Notes: generated from the sequence alone by a model not told the origin. A DNA stretch of 64,000 bases from Agapanthus africanus (GCA_030015575.1 JASDDO010000026.1:448733096-448797095), one strand, 5' to 3'. Positions 11,807 to 24,740 are shown, numbered from the stretch's first letter. Numbers and translations: made by a program.

Positions 11807-12248
11807 TGGTATCTGCCATTAAGAGAGAGAAAAGAATACACTCAGCGAAAGCTCTTGCACAGATTAGATTGGTTTATTATCTTGTCTAATCGATGTTTCC
11901 CACTGCTTTTTATCAAGTTTTTCTTTCAAACCTTAAAAAGAAAAACTAGCCAGGATTAATTACAGTCTACAACTTCGCTAACCGTTCAGCCAGGCCAGTG
12001 TCGGTACTTTGAGGGAGGTTCCCCGTGCTTTCGCACGGACCTAATTAGAGTAAACCTCGTTTTCCCAGAGGCGGAGCCCCGTTAACACCTTTCTAGACAC
12101 CTAATGAGTTAGCTAATTATAAACTGTAAAACTCTCCTAGGAGCAACTATTGCCCACAGTGGGATCGGGATCCAACCATCACATGGAAGGTATGCAATCT
12201 CATTGCAAATTTCAACACTTGAAATTCCCGATGTAATTTTTACCCCTA

Positions 12249-12457
12249 GTACTTATGACCTTAACTATGGTCAACAAATCATAAGTACCAGTCAAGTTCT
12301 ACCCGTCATTTCTTGATCAATTAGACCCACCCATATGACCCTTAACTATGGTCAACAAAGTCGTATGAATGTCCTAATTAATCTGCATCATATGCAGTGT
12401 AGGAAGACATCACTTAGCTACCGTACACTACGCCTTAACTAAAGTCAACAAACGTAG
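12249..12457 (-). repeat. Three stem-loops in D leader
   Basis: Each contains TTGAC-N4-GTYAA on the element strand inside a second outer stem. Loop 1 (12249-12288) has perfect 10-bp outer arms GTACTTATGA/TCATAAGTAC. Loop 2 (12332-12367) has 8-bp arms with one G-T pair. Loop 3 (12428-12457) has CTACG/CGTAG. They begin about 440 nt upstream of the gag ATG. Equivalent triplets occur in C and B with different stem sequences. Confidence 0.65.
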
Positions 12458-14064
12458 CACGAATACTAAGTACTCTACTTCCTAAAATGACGGAGGGTTG
12501 CGAATGATTTTTAAGAAAATCTTTAACGCTTTGAACTTGATATCGTTGTAGAATCAAACAGTTTTTCAAAAGGAGTGGCTTAAGCTCCGCAGTTTTTGAA
12601 ATATAGCTTTTTCATAAGTAGCCGAGTAGTTTTTAAATCCGATTCTACAACATCTTTTAGGTTTATTTTCTTTACATTAATCACATTAATGTAATCCCAT
12701 CATTTAAGTCCTTAAGCCAATCACAGAAAAGAAACGAAAATAACACGTACGCTTATGCCATCCGCATTCGCCGCAATGTTCCGTTATGCACCGTTAGGTT
12801 ACTTAACTAACGGCATACCGGGACGGGACTAGCGCGGGTGTAAAACATAAGCAACGTCTACTATATATCATATATATAATAAGTCATTCGTCTCAGATAT
12901 CACAGAACACAGGCAGCAGAAATATAGATATAACGTGGGATATACTAGGACGTCCGTATTTAGTATTTAGCCAGAATAGAAAATACGGATTCCACAGTCG
13001 CGATGAATAGCCAAGCCCACACCCTGGACCCCTACGAGAGCGGCAAGTGACCCTACCAATCCTGGAGTTTAGGAGACCCGGTCTCGACTCCTCGAGATGG
13101 CCTCCCACTGAACCCCAGAACCCGGTCACCTGTGCTCCCCTCCTTGGGTCCATCCTAATGCGGAAAAGTAAATAATATACAACACTGGTGACACAACCGC
13201 AACCTGGAAGTGCCCCAAATAAAAGAATATTACATTACATTTGAATTTACATGAATGAAAATACAAAACTCTCATCTCACAAAAACCCCCCGGCTATTCG
13301 ATCGCGACAATCCTGCACATCATATCTCAGCAACACATAATATCACATATCATCAACGTAAGTAAGTATGCGTACCCCGATTGTCGTTGATGTATAGCAA
13401 CGAAACCGGCGATATCTAACATACTACACTTACGGTCACAGAAAAGAAAGTGTAAAACTACAATATTTGGAATCCAGATTCTCATTAGACATCATAAATG
13501 CGAAATATCACATATTTCGTATTTCATGTCTACACTATTTGAATTCCACATATTGTATCACATTCCAGATAAACAGACAGTATTAAAGTTTTCGAACGAA
13601 CTGTCAAGCACCCAAGATTCACTAAAGCTCAACACTTGAGCAGGGTTCAAAGATCCGGAGTGTGACACAGTAGCGGCGGTCCAGCCGTAGAAGGGTCAAG
13701 CCAACGCCTCACATGTGGCACGCCGTACTGCCCCAAACCCTAAGGTTCAAAGGGCAGTTCGAGACGGTCACATAATCGAGTTAAGGTTTGTTGTCTTCTA
13801 GAGGGACCACCGCAAAAAGACTTGCACACATCTCCAAACTATTTAAACCCCGTGAATATTGAGTAAATGATAATCGTTCAAACACTTCAATACTTTCTAG
13901 TTTACCCGGAAAAGAAATACGAAATGAAAACTCCGATCGAAACAACTAGTTCAAAACCATCTCCAGAATTTTCAACAGAAGATTCAGATTAAATACTCTC
14001 AAAATGTACTGTAGAAGGTAAAGAAAATTACTGTACAAAGAAAAATCAGAGGGCCCCACATTTG

Positions 14065-14110
14065 GCCGCGGAAGAGCGGCATAAGCCTTCTTATGCCGCG
14101 CTTCCGCGCT
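14065..14110 (-). repeat. GC-rich double-palindrome module in D leader
   Basis: 16-nt arms at 14065-14080 and 14095-14110 around a 14-nt spacer (ataagccttcttat). Because the spacer is itself nearly self-complementary, 14067-14085 and 14090-14108 form a 19-bp stem with one mismatch and a CCTT loop. It lies about 200-245 nt downstream of the 5' LTR. Confidence 0.75.
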
Positions 14111-14296
14111 CCGTTTAACTGTTCATCGGTACGGATTTTCCAGATCTCTTAATTTTTACCTGCTCTAATTTTTGAGAATTTTTAATTCTGAAAAAGATTA
14201 ATTTTTAAAAAATTTCCAGAGAGCATCTCATAAACCCGTATTTTTGTTTCGATCGGACTTTTTACTCCGCAAAAAGGTCGCCTAATGTTCTAGGTC

Positions 14297-14309
14297 GGCT
14301 CTGATACCA
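14297..14309 (-). other. Primer-binding site of D (initiator-Met tRNA)
   Basis: Element strand reads TGGTATCAGAGCC, one base from the 5' LTR; it is complementary to the initiator-Met tRNA 3' end. Confidence 0.95.
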
Positions 14310-14310
14310 A

Positions 14311-16404
14311 TGTAAGGTTAGTATAGCACCCTATGAAGTGTTTTGAAGCATCAAATGACCCAAAGTTATGATTTTTATGGTGCTAAGCTAACATGCAAAG
14401 GATAGATCCTAGAAAATTAGGGTTTACTAAACTTAAAGCTAACAAAAGTTAGGGTTTGAAGGCTACAACCTTTGTAGCTCCCGTTTTTGCTTCGCTCCTT
14501 AGGCTCTTTGGTGTTGAGTCGAGGTCCTCTTGATGTCCTCTTGTATCCACGACGATCCACCACGGAGATATCCGTCCAAACTCGCAACTTCGACAAACCG
14601 AAGGAAACACTCTAAACGAAGCGGCTAAGCTTGTGTAGAATGATGTTGTGGTGTGGAATCTCACTTCAAAAACCTATCTTTGAGTGGTATTTGCTCACTA
14701 GGAAAATCAAGAGAGCAAGAGATGGAGGAGAATGAAGATGGTGGCTTTTTCTTTCAAGAGATAAAATGATAACCCTTAGGTTAACCTCCAAAAGAAAATA
14801 AATATCACTATATATATTTAATCCTTCTTGACTCTGACCATGATTAAATGATGGATGATTAATTTAACTTGGGTTTAGAATGATAAAGGAAAAGATAACC
14901 ATGGTTTAGTGGTGGGTGAGAATGGTTAGGTTAAAAGAAGCATGTAGAAACTAGCATAATTATCCTTTCCTTTTCATTTTCTTTTAAAACCAAAATTAAA
15001 TAATTATCCATAGTTTAATCTATGGTGTGAAGCTTATATTGCCACCATTTCCATATATAATCAACCATGATGGTTTGATGTATGTATGTGTACATGTATG
15101 CACATCTTCATGTGCATGAAACTAGAAAAGAAAAATAGAAACACATTCATGCATGCATACATCCATCAAACCCTAGAAAGGTTTCAAGTGAGACAACTTA
15201 TGGTTAAATGATAAATCAACACTTGATTTATCAATCCGGTCATATCTCATATGACCCCACCAAAAGCAATTCACCCGATCAATGTTCGGTATCATATACG
15301 CACATTTCAATCGGGTGTATGCGCATATCGCATATGCGCACCACAACGTTTCGCCTGGACTGGGTAACTCCTCTGTGGGACTCTAAGACTCGTCAATACG
15401 CCGGCAGAGGGTAATGATCATATCAAGTGCCCTCAAGCCGCAAGAGGTCAGCTAAACGTAACGGCCACCCGGGTATTGAGCGATCAGAAGACAACAAGCG
15501 AACCTGCTACAACTCCCATCGAGCCATCCGGCAACACTACCGTACAGTCCGGTCTCTTCGTCAGATATGCTGCATATCGAGCCTAGGGATGGTCACGTCG
15601 ACCCCAATAACTCAATAAGTCGTGTCGGTGAATGGTCTATAACAGATCGAGAAACTACTGATAACACTTATCAGTAAGTCTCAGCAGCCCTGGCCAGGGA
15701 CTTGCTGTTATAACCAGTCGAGCACAGCACAGCATCAACTCCCAATACCGGGAGAGACGAAATCCCTCCTATCGCTCATTGCCTTCGTGTGTCTCGGGAC
15801 TGTACCCAACGGCCACCTGTTTGCACGACTCAGTAGAGCCGTGGTAGGGTGGCAATCAAAGTACAGTGGGAGAACACACAAGACTCCATGACGATCTCGG
15901 GTCTACAGACTAACCTGTACCAGTGTCACCTGAGAACTGCTATCCGACGATAGATATAATTCCATATAGGAGTTCTCGGCGAGTCCGTCCAGTGTACCCA
16001 GTCAACACTGAGCACCCGTATATGATCTTGATGTCAAACATCGACGAATGTGGGAACATCCGTCGCCCATCACATGGGTCTAGTATCATATACGCTAGTC
16101 TACTCTGGTATATCGATGCCCCGTCTCAATACACCTCCGACTAGGGACATTTCAGGATATGCTTATAGACTACAGATGTCCCACTAGTATGATCTCCATC
16201 ATAATCAGAGTAGTCAAGCCGATATCCTTAGGGCTTTATCAGCATGTATGAATGAAATAAAAGCATGATCAAATCAACATGTCAGATAAAGAGAAACCAG
16301 ATAGCATACTATCATGTCGAGCAAGAATGCAAACTGAATATATATACATGTATAGATACATCAACTATCACATAATGGCCTCTAGGGCATACATATATCC
16401 AACA
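14311..16404 (-). repeat. Copia D 5' LTR
   Basis: Second copy of the 2,094-bp LTR. Next to the primer site, so it is the promoter-bearing copy for this element. Core block at 15838-15872. Confidence 0.96.
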
Positions 16405-16409
16405 CTTCA
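16405..16409. repeat. Target-site duplication of D, right copy (CTTCA)
   Basis: Matches 5767-5771. Confidence 0.95.
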
Positions 16410-17012
16410 CTCTAGAATTGGCGGGCTATTCGCCGCACTCGTAGGGGGTATAGGATTGACCCAGGAGGGGTGCCTAAGTTACCTGATTCCGTGAAGTGCT
16501 GGGTGGTCCATTCACGTTGTTGAAGGGGGCTGCCTCGCTTCAGGTTTTGGCGGGTGACTTGCCGCGCCCGTAGGGGTCTAGGTTTTCATTGTACAGGCTA
16601 TCCACACGACCAGGGGAACGTCGGGCTTCAGTAGCGGCTCTATGAAACGTGGGGATCCCAGATATCTGTATTGTTCTGTGATGCTGTACATTTCTGTGAT
16701 GTTGCATTTTATCACGCCTTGAGCGAAATATTATATATTGATATATATACTAGTAGATGTTGTATATGTTTTGCATCCGCGCTAGTCCAGTCCCCGCTCT
16801 GTCATTAGTTAGCTAACCTAACGGGTGATGACGGGACCCAGTGGCGAATGCGGATGGCATATACGTACGTCATTATTTTCGTTCTTTATTGGTGTGATCA
16901 ATTGATGGGACTGCGTTGATTCGGATCAATGCAAGATAAACAAACCTATTCTGATGTTGTTGGAACATTTTTCAAAAAGCTGTTATTGCATTGACGTTCA
17001 CTTTTGTTTTGC

Positions 17013-17230
17013 ATCGTGGTATTCAGTTGGAATATCCTGCTCCTCAGTCGACGAGGCAAGGGCCGAGATCCCTTCACCGGGAGTGACCCCTTAGACAGAA
17101 GTTTGCGTCAGGGCAATAACTTCACTATAGCCGATTACTTTTGCTTTGCATCGTGATATTCAGTTGGAATATCCTGCACCCCATCCTATGGGGAAAGAGC
17201 CGAGATCCCTTCACCGGGAGTGACCTCTTT
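17013..17230 (+). repeat. Duplicated 134-bp leader unit with stem-loop in C
   Basis: Two copies, starting near 17013 and 17147, share TATTCAGTTGGAATATCCTG-like sequence and GAGATCCCTTCACCGGGAGT. Copy 2 can fold with AAAGAG (17194-17199) against CTCTTT (17225-17230) and TCCC against GGGA; copy 1 uses AAGGG/CCCTT at the same place (17058-17092). B has the same duplicated structure. Confidence 0.6.
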
Positions 17231-17363
17231 AGCAAAGGTTTTCGTTACTATATTTTTATAAAACTATCAGTTCCTTCAACGATATCAAGTTCATTACGTT
17301 AAAGGTTTTCGCCAGAAACCATTCGTAGCCCTCCGTCGTTTCAGACGGTTAGCATGTAGTATT

Positions 17364-17577
17364 CATGCTATGTTTGTTGACCTTCGTCAAGGCATAGTGC
17401 ATGGTAGCTGCTTGTTACCTTTCTGCTGCATAGATAGATGCGTTGGTTTGGGACAGTAGTATAGCCTTGTTGACCTTCGTCAAGGGCTTGTATGGGTGGG
17501 TTCAAATTAACCTGGACAATGACGGGTAGAACTTGACATGTGACTTATGATTTGTTGACCTTCGCCAAGGTCAAAAG
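17364..17577 (+). repeat. Three stem-loops in C leader
   Basis: TTGTTGACCTTCGTCAAGG recurs three times: 17364-17403, 17463-17488 and 17544-17577. Each has TTGAC-CTTC-GTCAA (third: GCCAA) plus an outer stem: CATGCTATG/CATAGTGCATG, AGCC/GGCT, and CTTATGA/TCAAAAG. They correspond to the D loops but with changed stem bases. Confidence 0.65.
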
Positions 17578-17880
17578 AGCATGGGGCAAAAATCCACATC
17601 GGGAGTTTCTAAAGAAACTGAAACTTGCCAGATATGCGCATACCTTCTGGAGTATGATAACGTGAGCGGATTCCGTCACGTTATCATGCGATGATAGTTG
17701 GATCCCGATTCGCACTGATGAGTTGGTTTACTACTCGGATGTTCCCGGCTAATTCTTCTTTCAGGTTTGGGGAAGAATTTGACGTTACAGTGGGAAGTTT
17801 CCAGATTAGATAATGTGATAACCATTCTGATCTAGGTTAGAGTGCACACTGAGTGTTTCTTTTCTCTCTCTCTTTGGCAG

Positions 17881-20800
17881 CGAGCATTGACCCGACCCTA
17901 GACTATGACTCAGTGACCAAGTTGACCGAACCTTCTTAACACTGGCTTTTGGATTGTCAGAGTTGCAAACCTCATTGCCACTCCTACTTTTACCCTTTTC
18001 TCCAGGTCACCCCGTATTACTACGAACGTCCACTTCCATTGGACAAAACCATCGTATAGTTATATACGAACTCGAAGGAATTCGAGGATGGTTTCCTGTT
18101 CTGGAGAAAACGAATAGGACTATTCAGTTGTCTTTTCCTTTTTCCTTCTCTCAGGTTGCGAGTACTCCTTGGTTTAGGGGATAGTACACCTATTACGCAA
18201 ATTGGATAAGTCTTCTTCCTAACCTTAGGCTGGTGCCGAACGGTAGGGAATGAAGAAAACCAATTAGCCTAAACGGTGTGCAGAAGGTATTAAGTTAAGA
18301 CAAAGAAAGGGATTAGTAAGAGGGCAATGTAAATTGCGACTGCTATTCACGACCAAACCAAGTATTTCTTCGCCAATCCTAAATCGCCTTTGTATTTCTC
18401 CAGGACACTCCGTATTACTACAAAGATCCCAAGTTTATTGGATAATCCATCGTATGGTTATATACGAACTCGGAAGGAACTTATTCCAGTTCGGGGATGG
18501 ATCTTGGTTCAGGAGAAATAGGAATAAGGTTTATTCGGTTGTCTTTTATCTTCACCTTCACTCGCATTGCGACGGCTCCTAGGATTAGGACATTACACCC
18601 ATTATGCTTATTGGATAGTCTTCTTCCTAACTATAGGCTGGTGCCGAAAGGTAGGGAAGGAAGAAAACCATTTGGCCTAAAGGGGTGTACAGAAGGTAAT
18701 GACTAAAGACATATAAAGGGATTTGGAGAGGTGGCAAAGAATTATACGGTTACAGTTGTGAATCTGGATAATGGAAGAGGCATTACTAGGAATACCCAGG
18801 ATACCCCATCGAAACATTTCAATGTTTCAGTTTCACTGTGTACTGTTAAAAGAAAACTGATTTCCTAATTAGACACTTGCTCTAGGGTATGTATTTACCA
18901 GGTATGATTCTCACATCTGTATGGTTTTACAGATGATGAGTGGGACTGAGTTATTAGGAATTAGGTGATCATCCTCATTATATCGGGATTCGTTGTAATT
19001 GGTGATATTTGAGGAAGTCACCTGGGTTGTTTGCCGGACGGCAAATATTTGGTTTTGAATATCCGTTGTTATGCATCAATTTCAAATTGATATATCTGTA
19101 GGTCTATTTTTATAGAGTGAGATATACCTTTTTGAAATTATGTCTATGACATTTACCTATATCAGTGGATGGTTAGGTAAGGAGCATTGAACGGCGGTGT
19201 AATTCTTCTTAACCATAAGTACAGTTTTCAACCTACGACGCACAGTGAATGAGTTACTAGACTCAGAGGACTTATACAGAGTATTGTATATTGTCCAGTG
19301 TCCATTAGGACGGAGGGGTTGTTCCTCGTACTATATTCGGTTTACTTATGACTTCTCTAGTTCTTAGACAGGTGTTTCGTGGAAACACAGGGTCTTAGTT
19401 TTGAGAAGTTATAGGTATAAGAATAGAGTAGAGAACCAGGTATTGCAAGTATCGGGATTCTTCAAGGTGATCGAAGATGTAGATACTTGTGTATGGCATT
19501 CAGTTGATAGAAATGATTAAGAGAACTTGCTTCGCTTTCAGGTTGCTCATAATTGGAAGTATTCCTAAGTTGAATAACGCTGATCTGCCTCCTTCCATTT
19601 AGTTGACATGCACTGGAGACAGCTGCATGATTTGAATCTGGTTCAATTAAATCAGTGCCTCAGTTCCTGTATTGGATATAGAACAGTTCATATCTTGACA
19701 TTGTTAAGATACGGGGAGTTGTCCAGCTTATGCTTAAAACCAGACTCTGGATGACTCAAGGCACGTTTCTGTAATGGCTGTTTGTGGGTTGACCCGGGCT
19801 ATGACGAGGGTTGACTTTCTACTATCTGGAAGATCAATAGTGATATTGTTCTTGACTCGCCACAGTTTTAATAAAAATGGATTTTTTCAGAAAACAGTAG
19901 TGGGAGTATGGTAGAACTGGAAGTGATTCCAGAACCGCAAACGATTACTGAAGATTTGAGAAGAACTTAAAAATTCAATCTGATTTGACATTCCATTGGC
20001 CACTCCGCAGGTATGGTGGGTAATCTCAGGCACTCGAGAGGTACTTCAGTATGTTCAAGGACGGTGGCAGGGTGGTTCTTGTTTACCCAGACTTTCTATT
20101 GCTGTTGTTCCAGACTGTGAGACCCGGTAGGAGGATGAGTATAGCGTCGTTCTGAACTAGCTTTAGAAGCGTACGTATATATGACTCTGCCAGAGGGTTG
20201 TCGTAGTCAGTGGGAGCAGCGGAAGAATGGTGGACAAGTGGCTTATGTCTATTTATAAACTAAAGCAGATATAGCGGAGATAGATCATCTATTTCTGACG
20301 TGACAGTCATAGGTTTGACTTCAACAGAATAGGGGATGGATCTGTTAAGAAGGTAGTAGGGTGTGATGTCCTGGTATTTGATGACATACACAGAGTAGGA
20401 AGTGAAATTCCTATACTACGAACGGTTAAACTTTGGTCGTCACACAGTGGTTTCTCCACACAGGACTTGGATATTATATCAGACATTCTGGTCAATAGAT
20501 CTATGGTTTTAGATCTAGATTTGGGTGGTTTCCCAATCTGGGTACTTAGACAGCATTCTATGAGTATTTAGAATGGACGACTCCTGGCATGGTATTGTAC
20601 CTGCAGGTGATGGAGTCACCCTCTCTAAAGGTGTCTTACAGACTAAAGGGGAGAGGGATACGCATGATTGGCAGATCACTTGCTTAGGCAATTGAGTTGA
20701 TCATGAGATGTCAAGTACCACACCAGATGTTGTTCTTGCAGTAGATGCAATAAGTTGATATTGATCCAATCTTGGGGAAACAGTCGGAAGCGGTTTTAGA

Positions 20801-21290
20801 ACATAAGTGGATGTTCTAGTGATATGATAACGACTGCCTCCTTTAGGAGATGGTTATCATTCCAGGCATCCAAGGTGACCTGGACGGCAGAGTGGCCTTT
20901 AGAGTTTTAGTTTTCCCTCTGACGAGGGGCAGTATTTTGGACAGGTGGTCCAGGCGGATACTGAGGGAAGGATGGCGCAGGATACTCATTATGTTCAGTT
21001 GACGATACAGTCTAAGAAGTTTGGATTTGGAGTTCATTTATGAGCTAGGTCCCATCAGACATCCAGACATTCTAAGACAGGTATCGCTCATTTCGGGAGA
21101 TGGCTTTCTCCGCGAACATGGGATATAGAGAGACATAGAAAGAAACATCAAAGCGGATCCACTCACTGAGGCTATTCCTCGAACGCAATAGTTTCGCAAA
21201 CAAGCTTTGTGAGACAGACTAGTAGAGGAGTTGGGTGTTCGGTATCACACGTGCTGTGAGTATGCGACATCGCAATAATTAGCCTTGAGT
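17881..21290 (+). pseudogene. Copia C gag-pol pseudogene
   Basis: A heavily decayed copia polyprotein with stops and shifts in every frame. Recognisable pieces, compared with D, are a lysine-rich Gag tail near 18640-18700, a GLPDGK...LNI protease-integrase stretch near 19030, a degraded second-aspartate region of integrase near 19460-19490, an RT palm region near 20370-20480 where the YVDD position reads FDD, and an RNase H segment near 20880-20960. It ends next to the purine tract. The Gag part carries an internal duplication (17985-18790). It cannot encode a working protein. Its decay matches the divergence of the C LTRs. Confidence 0.8.
17985..18790 (+). repeat. About 400-bp imperfect tandem duplication in C Gag region
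   Basis: Sequence from about 18000 repeats from about 18398. Shared landmarks include TCCAGG at 18001 and 18399, the string GTTATATACGAACTCG in both, TTGTCTTTT, and AGGCTGGTGCCGAA. The copies differ at many sites, so the duplication is old. D has no such duplication. Confidence 0.75.
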
Positions 21291-21292
21291 GC

Positions 21293-21302
21293 AAGTGGGA
21301 GA
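21293..21302 (+). other. Polypurine tract of C
   Basis: AAGTGGGAGA one base before the 3' LTR; identical to the tracts of A and D. Confidence 0.9.
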
Positions 21303-21303
21303 T

Positions 21304-23390
21304 TGTTGGATATAGTGCCCTCAGAGTCAATTATTGGATCACAGGCACATGATTGCAATGATTGAGGAGGACCTATGCCGGTAGGACAGTCTTACTCGAG
21401 ATGATAGTTTGCTATCTGGTTTATCTTTATCATCGTGTACGGCTTCAGGTGACCTTACGAGTCGCTATTACACGTTGATAGAGCCCCTAGGATTCTTTCT
21501 TGACTATCAGCAGTATGAGGGCGATCATATACGTGAGAGCTGGAGTCTATAAGCACATCCTTAAAAGGTCCCTAGTCGTGGGAGTTTCGAGACAGGACAT
21601 CAATTCTCCAGAGTAGACTAGTGTATACAGTCGGGACACCGACGAGGGGCGGTGGCCGGTCTCACAAGCCACTGGTGTCAGTTGGTTCACCTAAGATGTA
21701 TACAGGTGCTCATTGGGTTATGAGTACACCGGACAGGACTCGCCGGGAGCCTGCTAGTTGGTATTATACCTGACGTCAGATAGCAGTTCCCTGGTGACAT
21801 GTGTACAGGTTAGTTCATCGACCTGAGATCGTCATTTGTCTCGTGTGAGTTCCCACTGTGCTTTGATTACTACCCTACCATGCTCAAAGGAGATGTGCAA
21901 ACAGGTTTTAGTTGGGTACAGTCCCGAGCCACATGGAGGCAGTGAGCGGATCTGTAGGGGTTCGTCTCTCCCGGTGTTGGGGGTGAGGTCGCGCTGTGTC
22001 TAGGAGAGCCAGTACATGAAAAGTCCTTTCCAAGGCAGGAGATTTACTGGTAGGTATTCCAGTAGTATCTCAGGGTATTCTGGGCTACACTCCGACACGA
22101 CTTGTACCGCTATTGGGGGTCTGACTTTCACCAACCCCCTAGGCCCACCATGCGATGCTCATAGACGAACGGACTGGACTGTACGGATATTTTCACTGAC
22201 AGGCTCAGTAGGGTGTCAGGATGAGTTCGCTCATCTACGTCCCTTTTGGTCAATAGATGGTGGCCCGTCACGTATGGCTGATACCTCTGACGTGCTAGTG
22301 GTTAAATCCATAGCCATAGTATTGACGAGTCTTTAGAGTCCACCACACACACAGTTACTCAGGTTTCGGGCGAAACGCTGTAGAGGCCGTATGGAGATAT
22401 GGCAGGGTTCGATCAGATACGTGCGGTATTGCACGAATCGTGATCGGACGGTTTTTACTAGTCGGCTTTGGTTTAAGCCGGATCCTAGTTTTAGATAGTG
22501 TAGTTTTGTCTCTTTGCATTTTTGTTCAGTGCGAATACAAATGCAGGCATGTATATGCAGTCGCGGGGTTTTCCTGTAATTTATTACGGGATCAGTTTTC
22601 TGAAGTTGCCAGTTTGCATTCCGTTCCGGCCGGTTTTCCTTTGTTCCTTCACGGCCGGACTTTATCGTTGGAGGATGTTATTTGCAGTTTGCAAATAACA
22701 TTTATGGTGGGGGTCCTTTGTAAAATGGTAGCATCATGATGAGATTCCTTTTGGATCACTTCCATTGCATTTATTGTGATGGATTTTGATTAGGCTTTGG
22801 ATTAGAAATGGAGGTGATTTTTTTGATCATTATCTTCACACATTTCCCACTTGATTTATTCCATTCCTTTTTTCTCCACCATGGATATAGGGGCCGGCCA
22901 GTTCTAGTGAGGAATGAGGTCTTTCATTTGGGTGAGGGCAAATTGATTCATCACATTCTATACTTGCCACAAAATTCCCTCACCTCTCAAAAGGTTCATT
23001 GTTCATTCATTCCTCCATCAATGGCAACTAAACCCAAAAGAGACATAGCATTCTACACTAGTCTACAGCAAATCTTAGACGCGTCAGCTAGCCAACTTCA
23101 CGCCCGAGTTGCCTCGGTCCAGAGGTAGGAGCCCGTAAACGAACCCGGCTACGTGGTGCCTTTCCGACGAGGAGGTGACGGACGGAGATTCCACGGGAGA
23201 TTGGAGTGGAGACGAAGACTGAAGGACACGGATCGCTTAGTATAACTCTCTACCCGTATTTTAGTTTGCTAGTAGCTAGGTTAATGGCCCGATCCGGGTT
23301 AAAAGTGCGCGATGGTGTCGGATTGCTAGTTTACAAAGTTTTTTGTTTCCGGCGTCGGATCGACGGCCGGGGCGCCGCCGCGGACTTACA
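21304..23390 (+). repeat. Copia C 3' LTR
   Basis: Matches 2854-4939; starts TGTTGGATATAG and ends GGACTTACA. Contains about 12 extra bases near 21344 relative to the 5' copy. Core block at 21850-21882. Confidence 0.92.
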
Positions 23391-24739
23391 ATTCCAGCTA
23401 TACAAACTACAGCAGATGAGTTGGTAGAACCAAAGGATTCAATAGTAACCAACAAACCTCTGCCTCTCTACCGATATAGTAGGGTTCCTCACCCACCTGA
23501 GAGAAACTTTGGTTTCTCTATGACAGTGGGAGCGAGGATTGCATCATGAGATGATGACCCAACTAGTTTCGAGCTGGCCATCAGGAGTGGGACTCTGTAA
23601 GAATGGCTGGATGCTTAACGATCTGAGATGGAATCCTTATACACCAACAAACTATGGACTTTGGTTGCTTTATCTGAAGGGTTAAATCCCCATCAGGAGC
23701 AAGTATATCATGAGAAGATTACTTGGTGTACATGGAAAAGTTGAGACTTTCAAAGCTATGCTTAAGTCCATCCAGATCCTACATACCATGACTACGATAT
23801 CTGGCGGTTGGGTGTCATGACAGCTTTTCTAAAACGATGTTTTAGAATAGAGCGTCAATAAGTACACAGCCAGAGGGCTTCGTAGACAGTAGGTGCAGCG
23901 GAAACGTGTACAAGTTGCTTTATAGGATAAAGCAGGCATCTTGGAGTTGGAACGTCTATTTTGATGTGGTAGTCAAAGAGTTTGACTTCATCAAAATGGT
24001 AGATGAACCTTGTATATATAAAAAGGTAGTAGAGAGTATGGTGGTGATCCTCGTAGAGTACGCGGATGACATACTCTTGATAGGGAAGGAGTTTCCTATG
24101 CTACTCTCGGTTAATCTCCGGTTATCACAAGGATTCTCCATATAGGATCAAAATGATACCTCCTAAATCCTGGGTTTTGGATCTATGAGATAGATCTAAT
24201 TGGATGTTAGGATTCTCACTAGTTGTAGTGAGATGGTATCAATCGATCCTGGGGAGAATCACTGGAAAGGTTCCAGGGTGATAAGGACGACTGAATGTCA
24301 GTCGCAGGCATTGTCTATACCCTCAGTGGAGGGACGGTATGTTGGAAGAGTTCCAAACTAGATACCGTGACTTACTAGACGATTAAAAGCAAGATACATC
24401 GTTACCAAGGATGCTACCAAAGAGGCAGTCTGGATATATATAAGTTCATGAGATGAACTTCGTTCCTACCATTGTGTGACAATGGAGTTGTGTCTTTAGC
24501 CAAGGAACTACCGTCCCATCAGAAATCCAGATATGATTCTTAGGCAGTATCACCTGATCACGGAGATGGTTGATCACTAGGGAGATCGAGGTTAGGAGAG
24601 TAGACACAGAGGACAACAGCGCGGATCCACTCACAAAGGCCTTTTTCCCAGTAGAGACTTTTATGGGATGGTTGAGTATGAGATACTTCAACCACAGCTA
24701 ATTGTTGGGTATATGATACCACAGCAGATGGCCCTAGTG
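23391..24739 (+). pseudogene. Copia A gag-pol remnant: RT and RNase H part
   Basis: Continuation of the pol gene broken at 2853. It starts in the linker after integrase (the HPPERNFGF segment near 23495-23520 matches the PPERYYGF of D), then RT: RSEMESLYTNKLWTL near 23615-23665 and a longer open part at 23906-24145 where the YVDD motif reads YADD. RNase H traces (GGTVCWKSSKLDT near 24330) run to the C-terminus at about 24690. Several stops and shifts make it non-functional. The first five bases, ATTCC, are the right TSD of C. Confidence 0.85.
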
Positions 24740-24740
24740 C

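Larger units (their letters stand above)
11807..14296 (-). other. Copia D untranslated leader
   Basis: About 2.5 kb between the primer site and the gag start codon with no supported coding sequence. It is homologous to the leaders of B (39329-40477, 48354-50010) and more distantly C. It holds three stem-loops (12249-12457) and the GC module (14065-14110). Confidence 0.75.
5772..16404 (-). mobile_element. Copia element D, full length, intact and young
   Basis: A complete 10,633-bp minus-strand Ty1/copia retrotransposon: 3' LTR 5772-7865, purine tract, one uninterrupted gag-pol ORF, a 2.5-kb leader, initiator-Met primer site and 5' LTR 14311-16404, flanked by a perfect CTTCA duplication. The LTRs are 2,094 bp each at a constant offset of 8,539, with only four substitutions found by eye (near 5950/14489, 6171/14710, 6297/14836 and 7274/15813). 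This implies a recent insertion. It sits in the leader of C. With every part present it could be autonomous. Confidence 0.97.
16410..17880 (+). other. Copia C untranslated leader, second part
   Basis: Continues the leader interrupted by D. It is alignable by eye with the D and B leaders (for example the sequence around 16800-16870 with 12750-12840 read in reverse). No coding signal. It contains a duplicated stem-loop (17013-17230) and three TTGAC stem-loops (17364-17577). Confidence 0.7.
2854..23390 (+). mobile_element. Copia element C, full length, decayed, carrying nested D
   Basis: Plus-strand Ty1/copia element with two about 2.09-kb LTRs (2854-4939 and 21304-23390), an initiator-Met primer site after the first, a purine tract before the second, and a decayed gag-pol between. 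It sits in the pol gene of copia A. Its own leader is interrupted by D (5772-16404), so without D it is about 9.9 kb. The LTR pair shows many scattered substitutions and a roughly 12-base length difference near the start, far more divergence than the D pair, which fits the nesting order. Confidence 0.9.
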
